NCBI GenBank assembly: GCA_033439795.1
Contig: JAUTDP010000002.1
Span: 2,542,001 to 2,606,000, forward strand
Source of the DNA: Sordaria brevicollis
Taxonomy: Eukaryota > Ascomycota > Sordariomycetes > Sordariales > Sordariaceae
Direction of reading: 5' to 3'
Length of the DNA stretch: 64,000 nucleotides
Positions 12,516 to 23,686 of this stretch are shown here, one piece after another. Made by a program: the position numbers and the translations under genes. Under the pieces are notes generated by a model. That model made no database searches. It was not told where the DNA came from and worked only from the letters and a program-made list of their open reading frames with translations. The stretch's first letter is position 1, and each line of letters opens with the position of its first letter.

Positions 12516-13450
12516 TCAGGCCTCGCCAAAGATCCTCACCATCAGTACGTAAAAGAAAAAGAAGCATCCAGCCAGCAGCCACTTATGCCTCGACATCCAC
12601 CCCTGGCCCGCATCCCTCTGCTGCATGACCGCGTCCACAACAGCATGGGCCTGACCACCGCTGCTGCCCGCGGCGCCGGCGATGCCCAGTTGAGGCCCGC
12701 ACGACGCCGCGTTTGCCGGCTCCGGCCTGTGCCCCGTCGCCGGATCAATGTTGTTATCCTTGATCCACTTCCAGTTCTCGGCGTCCACCTCGGGCCACTC
12801 AGACCGGAACTTGGCACCGCCGTCGCCCGCCTTCACGTTGCCCTTCCCCGCTGCGCCGTTCGGTCGGAGATGGGAGCCGCCGCCTGTAGAGTTCCACCAT
12901 CGTGAGCGCGCGGCGTGGAACTTGCGTTCTGTTTCGGTGGCTGAGACGGAGCCCGTCGTCATCTCTTCGGAGGTCATGAATGATAGTAGCCCGATAAGGA
13001 TGGTCGAGACTTCCCAGGCCGGGTTGAAGGATTTGGGGTGGAAGTCGGAGATGGAGAGACATAGTCGACTAGACGGCGTGAAGCGGCCGGAAGGAGTGTG
13101 CATGCGGATCGCAGGAGGAGCGAAGGGGTAGTTGGGAGGGAAGATAAGGGTGCCCCAGTATTGGCCGCCGTGATAGGGAGTGTTCTCGGGACCTGTAATG
13201 ATGTAATGCCATCTGTAGAGAAGAATGTCAGTGACTGCACCTCATCAGGCGAGGATTGTATCTGCCAGTTGTAGGCTTACTCTAGGATGTTGGACTCGGA
13301 AGGGTGGGCTGTGATGTATGGCGGAGGGTTCTCGGTGATGGACTTGTATTCGCGCGTCAACTAGAAAAGATAATCAGTACTTTTTTTCGGTAGAAAGCCA
13401 AATAAGAAAACCAGGAGACATACGCGCTTGTGTGCCGCACGTGTAGCCAT
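12516..13450 (-). CDS. ubc6: Ubiquitin-conjugating enzyme E2, Ubc6 (tail-anchored, ER-associated degradation)
   Basis: E2 that receives ubiquitin from E1 and passes it to ER-membrane ligases such as Doa10 for degradation of misfolded proteins. Exons in coding order are 13450-13424 (MATRAAHKR), 13360-13281 and 13212-12516, giving 267 residues. Donors are GTATGT and GTAAGC, and all acceptors end in AG. The UBC fold spans about residues 5-165. The active-site Cys is residue 87 in the block RLCLSISDFHP, the same position as in yeast Ubc6. A long acidic and Ala/Gly-rich linker follows. The last 20 or so residues form a Phe/Leu-rich hydrophobic segment with almost nothing after it, the tail anchor that separates Ubc6 from soluble E2s. 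The start is the only ATG that preserves the conserved N-terminus. It is divergent from tob55 with a 0.78-kb gap. Confidence 0.93.
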
Positions 13451-14229
13451 GGCGAATTGTGATGACGGCGATGTGTCGATATGCTGTTGTCGGTCCGCGA
13501 CTATGTGGCAAAGAATGAAAACAAAAGAAGGAATCGACCGAGGGACAAGGGAGGTCCCTCTTGATATGTGATCGGTTTAGAGACGGCGGCAAAGTGAAAC
13601 GATCCGAGTCGCTGGTGAATGATGATGCTGTTGGAAAGTTGTACGTAAAGCCTGAGTTTCCAATCGAATAGGTGGATGTGGTGGTGGTCGGTTTCTAGGA
13701 TGGAAGGTGGAAAGTAGTGGGTAGGTCCAGTCAAGGTTAGCGACAGGAATGTCAGTGAGCAGTGACGGACAGTGGTCGCACGGCACGGGGTCCAGGTGGT
13801 CATAAAAGCATTGTGAAATGGGGACACAGCGGCAGGCGACCTCTCCAATCCCCATTTCCCAAAGAAACACGCTGGACCCGATCGGGTCTAGCCTTGATTA
13901 AGAGTGGGCCTGCCGCTGTGGTTCCCTTTGTTGAAACAGGGGGCCCCGGGCAGGATCTCCACGTGCGCCTCTCATCCCATTATGCACCAGCCACGGCATG
14001 CCGGCAGTCCAGAGTGACCAGCAACGGCACCCGCCAGCAAAGCACCAGCCACAGCGTTACGTAGTGACGAATTGATGGATCCCCCGACAGCACCCGAAGC
14101 CGAATTGACTTGAACCTGGTCGACGGTTGCAGTTCGGACCAAAGAAATTCGGAGAGTCGAGAACACCAAGACCTCAACAAGTCGCCAACCCGTGATCGCG
14201 GCACCCATCCACCCAGGCGAGAAGCTGCC
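13451..14229. promoter_or_regulatory. Shared upstream region of the divergent ubc6 and tob55 genes
   Basis: This 779-bp gap separates the two start codons, which point away from each other, so it must contain both promoters and leaders. No other coding signal is convincing here; open frames overlap on both strands. No specific transcription-factor site is claimed. Confidence 0.6.
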
Positions 14230-16026
14230 ATGGCCTCCTCTCCAAGTGCGCTCGGCAACACGGTAAGCCAAGATGCCCCGAGGCCGTCTCAATTGCGCCA
14301 ATTCGGACTAAATAATTCGGTGAATATTCAACAGGTCGAGGCTGCCACCGCAAAGATCGACAAGGCCGCTGCCATTGTCACCGAACCCAAGGAACACGAA
14401 CCCTACCAGGCGCAGAACCCTATCGTATGATGAGCTCCGTCCGATATCCTACCTAGCTCTTCAGATGCCAGTCATCGCCCGGCTAACAAAACAAAAACCC
14501 AGTTCGAGGACCACCTACTTGCCCCCGCTACCGTCAACTCGATCGAAGTGCATGGCGCCAACAACACCCGCCGCGGCCTCCTCGACCACCTCTTCAAGCC
14601 CATTGTCGAGGAGAGCGTTAACCCCGATACTACCCTAGGCGATGTTCTCGGTCGCATCAGCAAGGCCACCCAGAAGCTTACCCGTTTCGGTGCGCGCCCA
14701 CTACTCCTCCTCTTTCCATCCGAACAAAAACGGCCGAATACCCTGCATGTCCCAGAACACAGCACGCTCTAACATACGTTTTTACTCCCAACAGGCATCT
14801 TCAAGGAGGATGGCTTTGGTGTCTTCATCTCGGATGCCCGCCAGAAGCAGCAAGAGCAGTTCCAGTCCCCCACCGACCGCACCGAGCTCGATGTTTCGAT
14901 TCGCGTGAAGGAGCAATCGCGCCTTGTCTTCAGCGCCGGTACCGACTTTGGCAACTCCGAGGGCTCTGCTTACACCAACGCCGTTTTGCGCAACATCTTT
15001 GGCGGCGCCGAGACCCTTTCCGTCAACGCTGCTACTGGCACTCGTACACGGTCCGCCTACAACGCCGTCTTCTCTACTCCTCTGAACGGCAACCCCGATC
15101 TCCGTCTTGCGCTTGAGGGTCTGCGCTCCTCTACCCAGAAGCCCTGGGCCTCGCACGATGAGCACCTTACCGGCGGTAACCTTCGTCTCGCCTGGCTGAC
15201 CGACAATGGCGATAACCACACGCTCGGCTACTCTGGTGTCTGGCGCCAACTGACCGGCCTTGCCGCCTCCGCCTCGCCCACCGTCCGTGCTGATGCTGGC
15301 GACTCCCTCAAGAGCTCCATCACCCACACCTTCACCCGCGACCGCCGCGACAACCCCATGCTCCCCCAGGCCGGCTATCTTTTGCGCACCGTCTCCGAGC
15401 TCGCTGGTTGGGGTCCTCTCAAGGGCGACGTTTCCTTCCTCAAGTCCGAAGTCGAGGTCTCTACCGCCCAGGCCCTCCCCCTTCCCGGCGTCTCCGTCGG
15501 CGCCGGCTTCCGCGCCGGTCTTCTTTGCCCCCTGCCCACGGGCTATTCTCTCACCGGCGCCTCCGTCGCCCCTAGCCGCATCAACGATCGCTTCCAGCTC
15601 GGTGGCCCCACCGATGTTCGCGGTTTCAGCTTGGGTGGTATCGGTCCTCACGATGGTGCCGACTCCGTTGGTGGCGATGTCTTCGCTGCTGGATCCGTCA
15701 ACATGCTTCTCCCTCTTCCCAAGGCTGGTCCCACCTCCCCCTTGAGGCTGCAGCTCTTCGCCAACGGTGGCCGTCTGGTTGCTCTTCAGGGCAAGAAGGC
15801 CGCTGAGGGCTCGCTGTCCCTGGACTCCAGCGCTGTTGCCAGCGGCATGAAGAGCGCGGTGGCAGAGCTGGCCAACGGCCTCCCCAGCATTGCCGCTGGT
15901 TTCGGTCTGGTGTATGCGCACCCCGTGGCGAGGTTTGAGTTGAACTTTAGCCTGCCATTGGTGGTCAGGAGAGGCGAGGAGGCGAGGAAGGGACTCCAGG
16001 TTGGTGTTGGTATTAATTTCTTGTAA
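14230..16026 (+). CDS. tob55: Mitochondrial outer-membrane beta-barrel assembly protein Tob55/Sam50
   Basis: Core of the TOB/SAM complex, which inserts beta-barrel proteins into the mitochondrial outer membrane. Exons are 14230-14262, 14335-14424, 14503-14689 and 14795-16026, giving 513 residues. A POTRA domain lies at about residues 42-130. A C-terminal 16-stranded barrel follows, with the Omp85 loop-6 motif VRGF at residues 378-381 and a final strand ending in an aromatic-hydrophobic pair (FL). Junctions rejoin in frame (NT/VE, PI/FE, RF-G-IF). Intron 1 (14263-14334) is 72 bases, a multiple of three, and contains no stop, so retaining it would give a 537-residue form with 24 extra residues. 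N. crassa Tob55 is known to occur as several splice isoforms, which fits this. Its neighbour ubc6 is divergent. Confidence 0.94.
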
Positions 16027-16530
16027 GAACTGAAAAAGCGTCAAAGAATTGGGGAAATGAGAAATGATAGTGTCGAGCGATCATAAATGCCCGACGCTCT
16101 GTAGTATCAAATGTATAAATGTCAAGCTCAATGCAGCTGTAAGAATAGACATTGGAAGAAGGTTCGCTCAATGCACTAGGTAGGAGGAGAAACATTTGCA
16201 TTCCACTGCATCGCTTGGATGCCCCACGTTTTTTTTCTTACCAACACATAATTACCTAGAAGTCATTCCTGCTTCTACTTAAGAGACTGTCAATAACAAG
16301 ATCCCGGACTGAGATTATCAGTGCATTACAACACGCGTTGAGAAAGAGCCTCTAAGCTATAGATGCAAACTCTAGGTGCCAGTCTTCTACGCAGAACAAA
16401 AGATGAGTGACAGCGACGGCAAGACAAATGCGACATTGCCGTCATATTTTCGCTGTTAGCTGCGCTGCAGGCAGGCGCAGCATGCACGGTTATAGGTTGT
16501 ACATCTGGGCGGATCTTCCAACAAATAAAA
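16027..16530. other. 3' region of tob55 and leader of tRNA-Tyr
   Basis: Nothing coding is supported in these 504 bases. They hold the tob55 3' untranslated region and the upstream flank of the tRNA-Tyr gene. Confidence 0.5.
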
Positions 16531-16619
16531 CCCCTTGTGGTGTAGTTGGCTATCACGTTCGGCTGTAATTGTCTAGATTGTATACCGAAAGGTCACCGGC
16601 TCGATTCCGGTCGAGGGGA
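16531..16619 (+). tRNA. tRNA-Tyr (GTA), with a 15-base intron
   Basis: The acceptor arms CCCCTTG (16531-16537) and CGAGGGG (16612-16618) pair over 7 bp with one G-U, followed by discriminator A. The C1-G72 pair is typical of eukaryotic tRNA-Tyr. The anticodon stem is TTCGG/CCGAA, with anticodon GTA at 16565-16567 and an intron at 16569-16583, just after position 37. The T stem is ACCGG/CCGGT. A TTTT Pol III terminator follows at 16627-16630. Mature length is 74 nt. Confidence 0.93.
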
Positions 16620-17092
16620 ACTTCTCTTTTGCATTTTTTTCTCTAAATTTTTTGTAATCTTCCCCCCGACTTGTCACGGACATCTGCAAATTATTCCTCT
16701 TTCCTCTGTCTCTCTTTTTTTGTTCATCTTTTATTCAGGAAATCCTCTTAACTCGAATCCTGAACATGCTTCAAGAGTTCCTATATGAAGCAGTGAACAT
16801 CATCGATATCCAAGACATACCGCCACAATCCCTTTCCATTGTCCTTTTCCTCCCCTCCCATTGTCTTCCCAAACTCCCGTCTCATGTCCAATCCACCGGT
16901 CGGCTTCCCGCTCCCGGCTCGGCGCAGGTTCCGCTTTCAACCACAACCCCCATCCGTTCTCTCGGCGCTCCACCGGGACCACCACAGCACATCCCCAAAT
17001 TCCCTCACCCCTCCACAGTCCACACGCCTGCCTTTATGAGCCATTTTCTTTTCCACTGCTTTCAACAAGTTGAAATCCTCTCCAACACGAAG
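16620..17092. other. Spacer between tRNA-Tyr and tRNA-Met
   Basis: The spacer starts T-rich with Pol III terminators and then becomes C-rich. Short frames of 60-120 codons overlap on both strands without family resemblance. I see nothing else in it. Confidence 0.5.
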
Positions 17093-17209
17093 GGGACCTT
17101 GGCGCAGTTGGCTAGCGCGCAGGTCTCATACTAATCACATGTATGATCTGGCTGTGTAACAGTTTCCAGAGAAATCCTGAGGTCGGGAGTTCGAGCCTCC
17201 CAGGTCCCA
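17093..17209 (+). tRNA. Elongator tRNA-Met (CAT), with a 43-base intron
   Basis: The acceptor arms GGGACCT (17093-17099) and AGGTCCC (17202-17208) pair perfectly, with discriminator A. The D stem is GCGC/GCGC. The anticodon CAT lies at 17127-17129. An intron at about 17131-17173 follows the base 3' of the anticodon, and the stem closes with CCTG at 17176-17179. A U-U opposition at 31/39 is also present in yeast elongator tRNA-Met. The T arm is GGGAG-TTCGAGC-CTCCC. A T6 terminator lies at 17214-17219. Confidence 0.9.
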
Positions 17210-18711
17210 ATTCTTTTTTCCATTTTTTGTCCTTTTCCTTATGATGTTTTCTATTTCTTTTTTTGCCTGCTGTTTATTTGCTAGCCTGCTTGTTTTCAGA
17301 CCATGGTTGTTGACGTTATCCGATCGTTTTCATCCATTGAATTTTCCGCCTAGCATATCCATTTACTTGCTGGTGTTACTTGTATGCATGTTATATCTTC
17401 TTCCTCGTATGTATGCATTTATGTATGGTGTTGTGGTTGAATCTCACTTTCGAGAATGTCTGCTACCTTTGGAGATTATCCTTGACTCTTGGGTATGTAA
17501 CAACGGACGGCCTAAAAGCCAGTGTAGTAAGTTACCAGCAACGCTCTGATAGGATAATTTTTCGATCAAACTCCGTCCCTTCGTAACTCAACTCAACCAC
17601 CAAGACTTTCTGTCTCTCAGGGTACAAACTTGTGATATTCCTGCATTCTAACGTTGTTACCTCATGGAAGAAGGAAGACCCTGAGCGTCTCCTAACCTGC
17701 CACCTCGAGATCCTCTCCGCAGCCACCCCCTCAGGAGCGCGCGTGCAGTGAGAAAAGGTGGCAGGGCAGTGAAAAGGAGCGAAAAAGGCTCCAGGTCACC
17801 ACCACGCTCGGGTGAAGTTGTTTTCGTTGTTATGAAACCAACGTCGTTGGTCGAAGTCAAATGTTCAAGTTCCCGTGAAGAAGAGCCGTCGCATCGTCAT
17901 CCCCCGTCCAAGTTTGTGCCTCGGAAGGCAAATTCGAGAAATCTGTAAGCAGTCAGTAGTCGCAGCCTTTGTAGGTAATTTTGGCTGATGAGTGTTGTCG
18001 CCTGTATAGTCAGTCACGAAGGATAAAGAAGGAACAGGAAAAAAAGAAGGAAGCGCGGATCGATTAGGTACGTGGGAAAGCCCCACTGGGCCTATGGATG
18101 GCAAAAGGTCCCAGGCCCCCCTTCCCCCGAAGGGTCGAGGTTCAAAACAACGATCAGAGAGGGGGGATAGGGGGGCGCTTTGGGTTGCGGAGCGAATGAA
18201 CTGGGAAGCCGCAGTTCAACAAAACGTATTGCCGAGGCAGCTTTGTCCATGCGCTTGCCGCGTCTATGATAGTATACAGATCATCTGCTGGGTAAGCATT
18301 GGGCCCAAGAGAGGGCCTAGAGTTCAGTAATCAGAACCAATGAGAAAAACGAGAATGCGCTTGTGTGTTCAAGGACGAGTCGCCATTGGGCATGGCAGAC
18401 ACGCTGAACAAAAAGAGTCGTACAATGGAAAGAGGAAAATTTCCGGGCCGTCGTCAGGCATATCAAATGGGTATCGTGTGCTTCCATGGCCACCGAGAAA
18501 TCAGGGCCCGATCTGCGTCGCTCAGTTCTCGCCGCGATCGGATGCAGATATTCCGTATTCCGTCAACGCCAAACAGATGCCAAATCTCTCCGAGTACGGT
18601 CGTCAACCGATCGTAAAAAGCACGTTGTGTCGCGTGTATCTGAACGCATCGAGAACACTGAACCTAACAGAGAAACTCGTGCGTCAGAACTGATGGCCTG
18701 ATGCTTACCAC
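17210..18711. other. 1.5-kb intergenic region without a supported gene
   Basis: This stretch lies between tRNA-Met and the 3' end of the poly(A) polymerase gene. Only short overlapping open frames are present. I see no RNA gene, repeat or domain resemblance in it. Confidence 0.45.
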
Positions 18712-20836
18712 CTAGCGTCTCATAGGACCGGCTGGGCCATTGGGCGCTGCCAGCTTCTCCAAATGGGCACGCTGATTGCGGAAAGACGAATAGTTGCCCG
18801 CCATAATGACCTCCAAAATGCTGGCATTACGCCTATTAGGAGTCTGGGCAAGCTCATTCATGCGTTCGTTGAGCAGTTTATAGGCTTCGCTGAACAGAGC
18901 CACGATCGTGGGGGTGTTGCTAGAACCGCCAGCGATGTCGTTCTCCGAGTTGTTGGGGTCGATGATCGAGAATCGGTCATAGTTCTTGTACGCGAAAGTG
19001 CTGACTTTGTGCTGTTCAAAGCGTCAGCCAAAGCAAACCCGGGCTATCAACATCAGACGTACCTTGGGAAGATATTTGGGCGGGTTCAAGCAGATCGCCG
19101 TGGTACGGTAGTTGAACTTGTTGCCATAGAGGTCAAAGAACTCCATCAAGAGATCTCCGACGTGATGGTTCGGGTCCATGGATCCGCTTTGTACCTGGGG
19201 CATCAGCTGAAGCATGCTGGTGACCAAGCAGGTGACCGTGAAACCTCCAATACCGCCGTTGACCGGCTCATTCAAGCCCCTCATGCAAAGGAAATGCTTG
19301 ATCAATGTGACCAGAACAGGCATGACAGGGAACTGGTCTCTCCAGGCATGGAAGGTCTTGATGGCCTGCAAGCCCGTGTCGTTCTCGAATGACACATCAA
19401 TCTTGAGGCCTGTCCTGGCGTCAACCCACTTGACCAGGGGCACTTTGGCAAATGCAATGATCTCGACCTCGTTCTGGAAGGCAAGCCTCTGTTGCTTGAG
19501 GGAGTCACTGAGCCTGTACATGGTCCTTCTGGTATCGTACTTGGCCCGGTAGTTCTTCATGAACTGATCGGAGCACATGACCATGTCCATATCACCGGTA
19601 GGCAGGTAAAGTCCGGACGGGAAGGATCCGAACGGATAAACCCCGGCATCACGGAAAGTGTTGCGAACAAACCTGTTGATCTCATCGAGCACCTCCTCAC
19701 GGATACGCTTCTCGAAGGCACGAGGCTTCACATATTCATAGAAATCAACAATCTCTTCGTGCAGCCAGACGCCCATGCTGACGCTTGCCGAATGATCTTT
19801 GGCCTCCTTCATCCAGGGACGGGAGTCCTGGTTGGGAACGGCTCGCCACTCGGGCTGAATCTTTCCGCCCACGGGTGCTCTGGTTGCCTTCTTGAGCCTA
19901 GCATGAGGCAACTTGATCTCGTCGTCGTGGGTACGCTTCCTGCTGCCCAAAGCGGAAGGAGTAGGGTCGTCGAACGTGAGGCGGGTCTTGGGCAGATTCT
20001 TAGGTGCCGTAGAAACCGAGGCCGTGTCCTGTTCGCCATCAGTGCCTGTGAGATCAACAGCTCCCGCGGCCGGCTTGTTCTCAGACTTCTTGGTCTTTGC
20101 ATCATTGCTTGCGACGGGGACAGGAACAACGGAAAGAACATTATGGGATGACTGCGCAGTGGGCTTGGGCTTCGCCTCCTCAATGATCTCGATGTCACTC
20201 TCATCATCAGAGTTAAACATGATGATTTCGTCCAGGTCGTTGGGGAGCGCGGTCTTGGTTTCGGCAATCGTCTGCACACGGGCCTTTCTTATCATCTGCA
20301 CAACATCCTTGGTCTTACGCTCCCGAGCACCCTCGGGAGGAAGCGCTGTGTAGGGGTCTGGGTTGGACCACTTGGGGGTATTGTTGTCGCTGGCAGTCTG
20401 GTCAAGGCCAGTACGGGCACGCTTGGCCGACGGCTCAGCATCCTCATCGGCCTCATCACCAGAAATGTCCATCTCCGCCTCGTCACTGTCGGACAGTTCG
20501 TCGACATTCCGGTAGAGCACGCCCGTCTCGGGGTTGTACAGGGCCTCCTCGTTTCCAGACTCATGAGTAGCGTTCAAGATCTCGCGCTCAGCCGCGACAA
20601 AAGGACGCCAGGTCTTCTTAAAACCAGGACCACCGTTGCGGCCTCGTCCACGACCGTTGGGTCCTCCCCTTCCGTGGTGGCGACGGTCGCCTCTGGGAGA
20701 ATGGGCTCTGCGGCCATTGTAGGACCTGTTGTCGTTGGGGCGGTAGTTGTCATAGTTCGAGTTGCTGACTCCCGGCGGCTTCTCTACCCTGAAGGAGAAA
20801 TCGCCCGAAGGAGGACGATAATTGTCGCGGTCTCTT

Positions 20837-20868
<32 letters not shown>

Positions 20869-21054
20869 GTTGTTGCGGTTGGAGTAGTTGTCGTTGGGAC
20901 GGTAGGATGCCGGCTGGGGAGGACGGGGAGGAAGACCATGAGGGCCATTCGGCGCGCGTTGTTGATAATCGTTGCGGTCGTCGCGATAGTCATTGCCGCC
21001 GCGACGACGATTACCGCCGCCGCCGCCGCCGCCGTTATGGTATCGTTGTGACAT
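18712..21054 (-). CDS. Non-canonical poly(A) polymerase, Trf4/Trf5 type (TRAMP catalytic subunit)
   Basis: Nuclear polymerase that adds short A tails to aberrant or precursor RNAs and marks them for the exosome. Exons in coding order are 21054-19063 and 19011-18712, with a 51-base intron, giving 763 residues. The first 200 or so residues are Gly/Arg/Asn/Tyr-rich with two poly-Gly runs, suiting RNA binding. An acidic, disordered region follows. The nucleotidyltransferase core begins near residue 470. The Gly-Ser motif (PFGSFPSG) and the first two catalytic Asp residues (GDMDMV) lie at about 475-491, and the third Asp is in KIDVSF near 554. A PAP-associated domain and an RNQRAHLEK tail close the protein. 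The ATG at 21054 is chosen because the open frame further upstream has no ATG start. It is divergent from arp6. Trf4 and Trf5 cannot be told apart here. Confidence 0.9.
20837..20865 (-). repeat. CCG trinucleotide repeat encoding poly-Gly
   Basis: About nine to ten CCG units on the + strand read as GGC/GGG Gly codons in the poly(A) polymerase. A second shorter run lies at about 21013-21033. Both stay in frame, so length changes would only alter the Gly linker. Confidence 0.85.
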
Positions 21055-21663
21055 GCTATAGCTGGTAGCAGTTACTGATCTATGTGATACTGACCACAAT
21101 AAATCGCATCGAAATGGTGCTCGAGGCTGGAGCACCACAAGAGGTCGGGGCTGAGTCAAAACTAGGAAAAGAAAACGCTGCGAAGTGGAAAGGATCAACT
21201 TGTCTGTTTTTCCACGGAGTCGGAGGGAAAAGGTGGGTGGGGCAGCATTTGTAGTGGTCGGGTTGCAGAGTTGACGGTCGGACGGTTTGTGCAGTTTCCA
21301 AAGTTTCGAACAGGTGAATGACAGGAAGGCAGGGCTGTCCCAGTTGATATTTCACTGCAAGCCTGGTGCGCCGCTGTGTGCCAGGTGTGTGTGCCTTCTT
21401 CCCTCTGTGCCCGCTGAATGATGAAATGCCAAGACAATCCCATCCGGTCCAGATGCCACTAATAACCCTTATCGCTCTCTTATCAGCAGGTTGCAGTACG
21501 ATTTCCGAACAGCGTCGCTAGCAATTACAGCAACCTTCTCCCGACAACAACCGCGACGCGACTCTTCACACCCATCCTCAAGTCCAATAAAGCTGCGCAA
21601 CAACCAAGAACGACACGAGCGAGAATCTGTTAGCTACAGCTGTTGGATCAGACCTAACTGAAT
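21055..21663. promoter_or_regulatory. Shared upstream region of the divergent poly(A) polymerase and arp6 genes
   Basis: These 609 bases separate two start codons that face away from each other and must hold both promoters. No specific element is claimed, and no coding frame here is convincing. Confidence 0.6.
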
Positions 21664-23073
21664 ATGGCCGGAGGAGGAGGGTCTAGAAAGTCCCGGGCGG
21701 CGGGCCCAGTTCCGCCCACGACAACGCTGGTCCTCGACAACGGCGCCGACACCATCAAAGCTGGTTTTGTTTCGGACGATAAGAGTGACGAGAAGCCTCG
21801 CATCATTCCGAACTGCATCGCACGAGACCGCCACAGGAAAATATGTGTCGCTTCAGAGCTAGAAAAATGCAAGGACTTCAGCGAGATGGCCTTTAGGCGG
21901 CCTGTCGAGAAGGGCTACATCGTCAACTGGGAGGCCCAAAAAGAGATCTGGGATCGGGAGTTCTTCGATGATAAAGCACCTCAGAAATGCAATCCGTCAG
22001 AAGCGAGACTGATCCTCACAGAGCAGCCAAATTCATTACCTTCCCTCCAAACACACTGTGACCAGATAGTATTTGAGGAGTATGGTTTTGCCAGCTATTA
22101 CCGTGGAGTGGGTATGTAGCCACGTAGAGACATGTTGTATGGCGCTCAATGGGACCAAGGCGCTGATGTTTACTTGCTAGGTTCTGTCTTCAACGCCTAC
22201 CTTGATATTCAATCCATCTTCCGAACACCTCAAACAACCATTGACAGCCCGGCCGAAGTCATTCTGCTCATCGACACAGGTTACTCACACACCACTGTTA
22301 CTCCCATCATCCAAGGTCGACCGCTACATCCGGCTATTCGAAGACTCGATGTGGGTGGGAAGCTCATGACCAACTATCTCACCAGGCTGCTATCCGTCCG
22401 TCACTTCGACATGCGCAACGAGCCATACATTGTGAACGAGATGAAAGAAGCAGTCTGCTATACATCCCTGGACTTCAAGGGCGACTTGGAAAAGAGCTGG
22501 AAAGGAACGCGCGGTGAAAAGAGGGAGGACTACGTGAGCGGTGCTGGCATCGCCAAGGATTACGTGCTGCCTGACTCCCACACACGCTTCCACGGTGTCG
22601 TCCGTGACTACGAGCCTGGTGTCTCAGCGCGCGCTCGCAAGGGCATGGTATCTACAGAGGATATCCTGACTCTGCGAAACGAGCGCTTTGTTGTTCCGGA
22701 GCTCCTCTTCAACCCTTCCGATATCGGCATCCGGCAACCTGGCATCGCCGATTTGGTCAAGCAGTCCCTCTTGGCTTTGCCTATTGGACTGTGGCCTGGC
22801 CTTCTGGCTAATATTGTGGTTGTGGGAGGAAACAGCCTCTCGGAAGGATTTTGTCAGCGCCTGCAGACGGAGATCCTCAAACGCTTCCCTGACGAGTGTA
22901 GGGTCAGAGTGGCCCGTCCGGAAGACCCCATCACCAGCACATGGTTGGGAGCTGCCAACTTTGCCAAACACGAACATGCCAGTAGGCTTCAAGTCACCAA
23001 GCAAGAGTATGAGGAGCATGGTGCTGCTTGGGTGGCAAGAAAGTTTGCTGCTGGGCTTGGGCTGGATTCTTGA
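21664..23073 (+). CDS. arp6: Actin-related protein 6 (SWR1 chromatin-remodelling subunit)
   Basis: Nuclear actin-fold subunit of the SWR1 complex, which deposits histone variant H2A.Z. Exons are 21664-22111 and 22181-23073, separated by a 69-base intron (GTATGT donor, CTGATG branch-like site, CTAG acceptor), giving 446 residues, close to yeast Arp6. The actin fold starts with LVLDNGADTIKAGF (phosphate-loop 1). The second phosphate motif is LLIDTGYSHT. IRRLDVGGKLMTNYL follows, and near the C-terminus VVVGGNSLSEGF replaces the adenosine motif. A basic Gly/Ser tail precedes the fold, and the ARP6-typical block FEEYGFASYYRG immediately precedes the intron. It is divergent from the poly(A) polymerase gene and convergent with the dehydrogenase gene. 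Confidence 0.93.
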
Positions 23074-23686
23074 GCATTTGCTTAGTCCATCAGCCTTAGA
23101 GGTTCAGTAACCCATCAAGTGGTTGCCCAGGAGCTTATGGTACTGCTTACATCACTGGCTCTCAAACACCACTTAAACGGACAGTCCTTAGACATTAATG
23201 TGCCGGAAGGTCCAGTGTGCCAGGCATCTGACTTTCATCCACACTCTTGGACGCCAATTGTCAACCGCACGCTGCCCTCTCCGTTCGACAGGCATCGATT
23301 ACTGAGGAACCTTACCGTGCCCTTGCTTAGGAGACGAAGGCCAAGTTTCGATTCTTGAAAGACTTTATACCACTGGGCTTTGGTCGTGGCTGAAATGATA
23401 AACGGCGGCGCAAATGCCCAGCTGACTCCAGTTCGCTACGGCAAGCTGGTACCGGTATCCATAACGGCGAATGGTGCTCATGATGCCTTGTGTTGAAAAC
23501 CCGCCAGTGTTGAAGAAAAGTTGAGGCTAACCCCTAGCAAGGTACCGGGCAGATCACACATGGTCGCCCTGATCTATCTTCATTGACAGTTAGCCTGTAA
23601 ACTGCCGATGCCTACGCTAGCCTGCATATCTTTGGGTCGCTGCTCGGTTATAATCTTGGGAGTTGCTTGTGACAGAACACAAAGCT
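23074..23686. other. Convergent 3' region between arp6 and the dehydrogenase gene
   Basis: Both flanking genes end here, so this 613-bp gap contains two 3' untranslated regions. No gene, RNA or repeat is seen. Confidence 0.5.

Noticed and set aside
12435..12905. Open frame of 156 codons on the plus strand with a signal-like start
   Set aside because: Antisense to the last exon of ubc6, whose domain and tail anchor are clear.
14782..16044. Open frame of 420 codons on the minus strand
   Set aside because: Antisense to the last exon of tob55; same codon-bias artefact.
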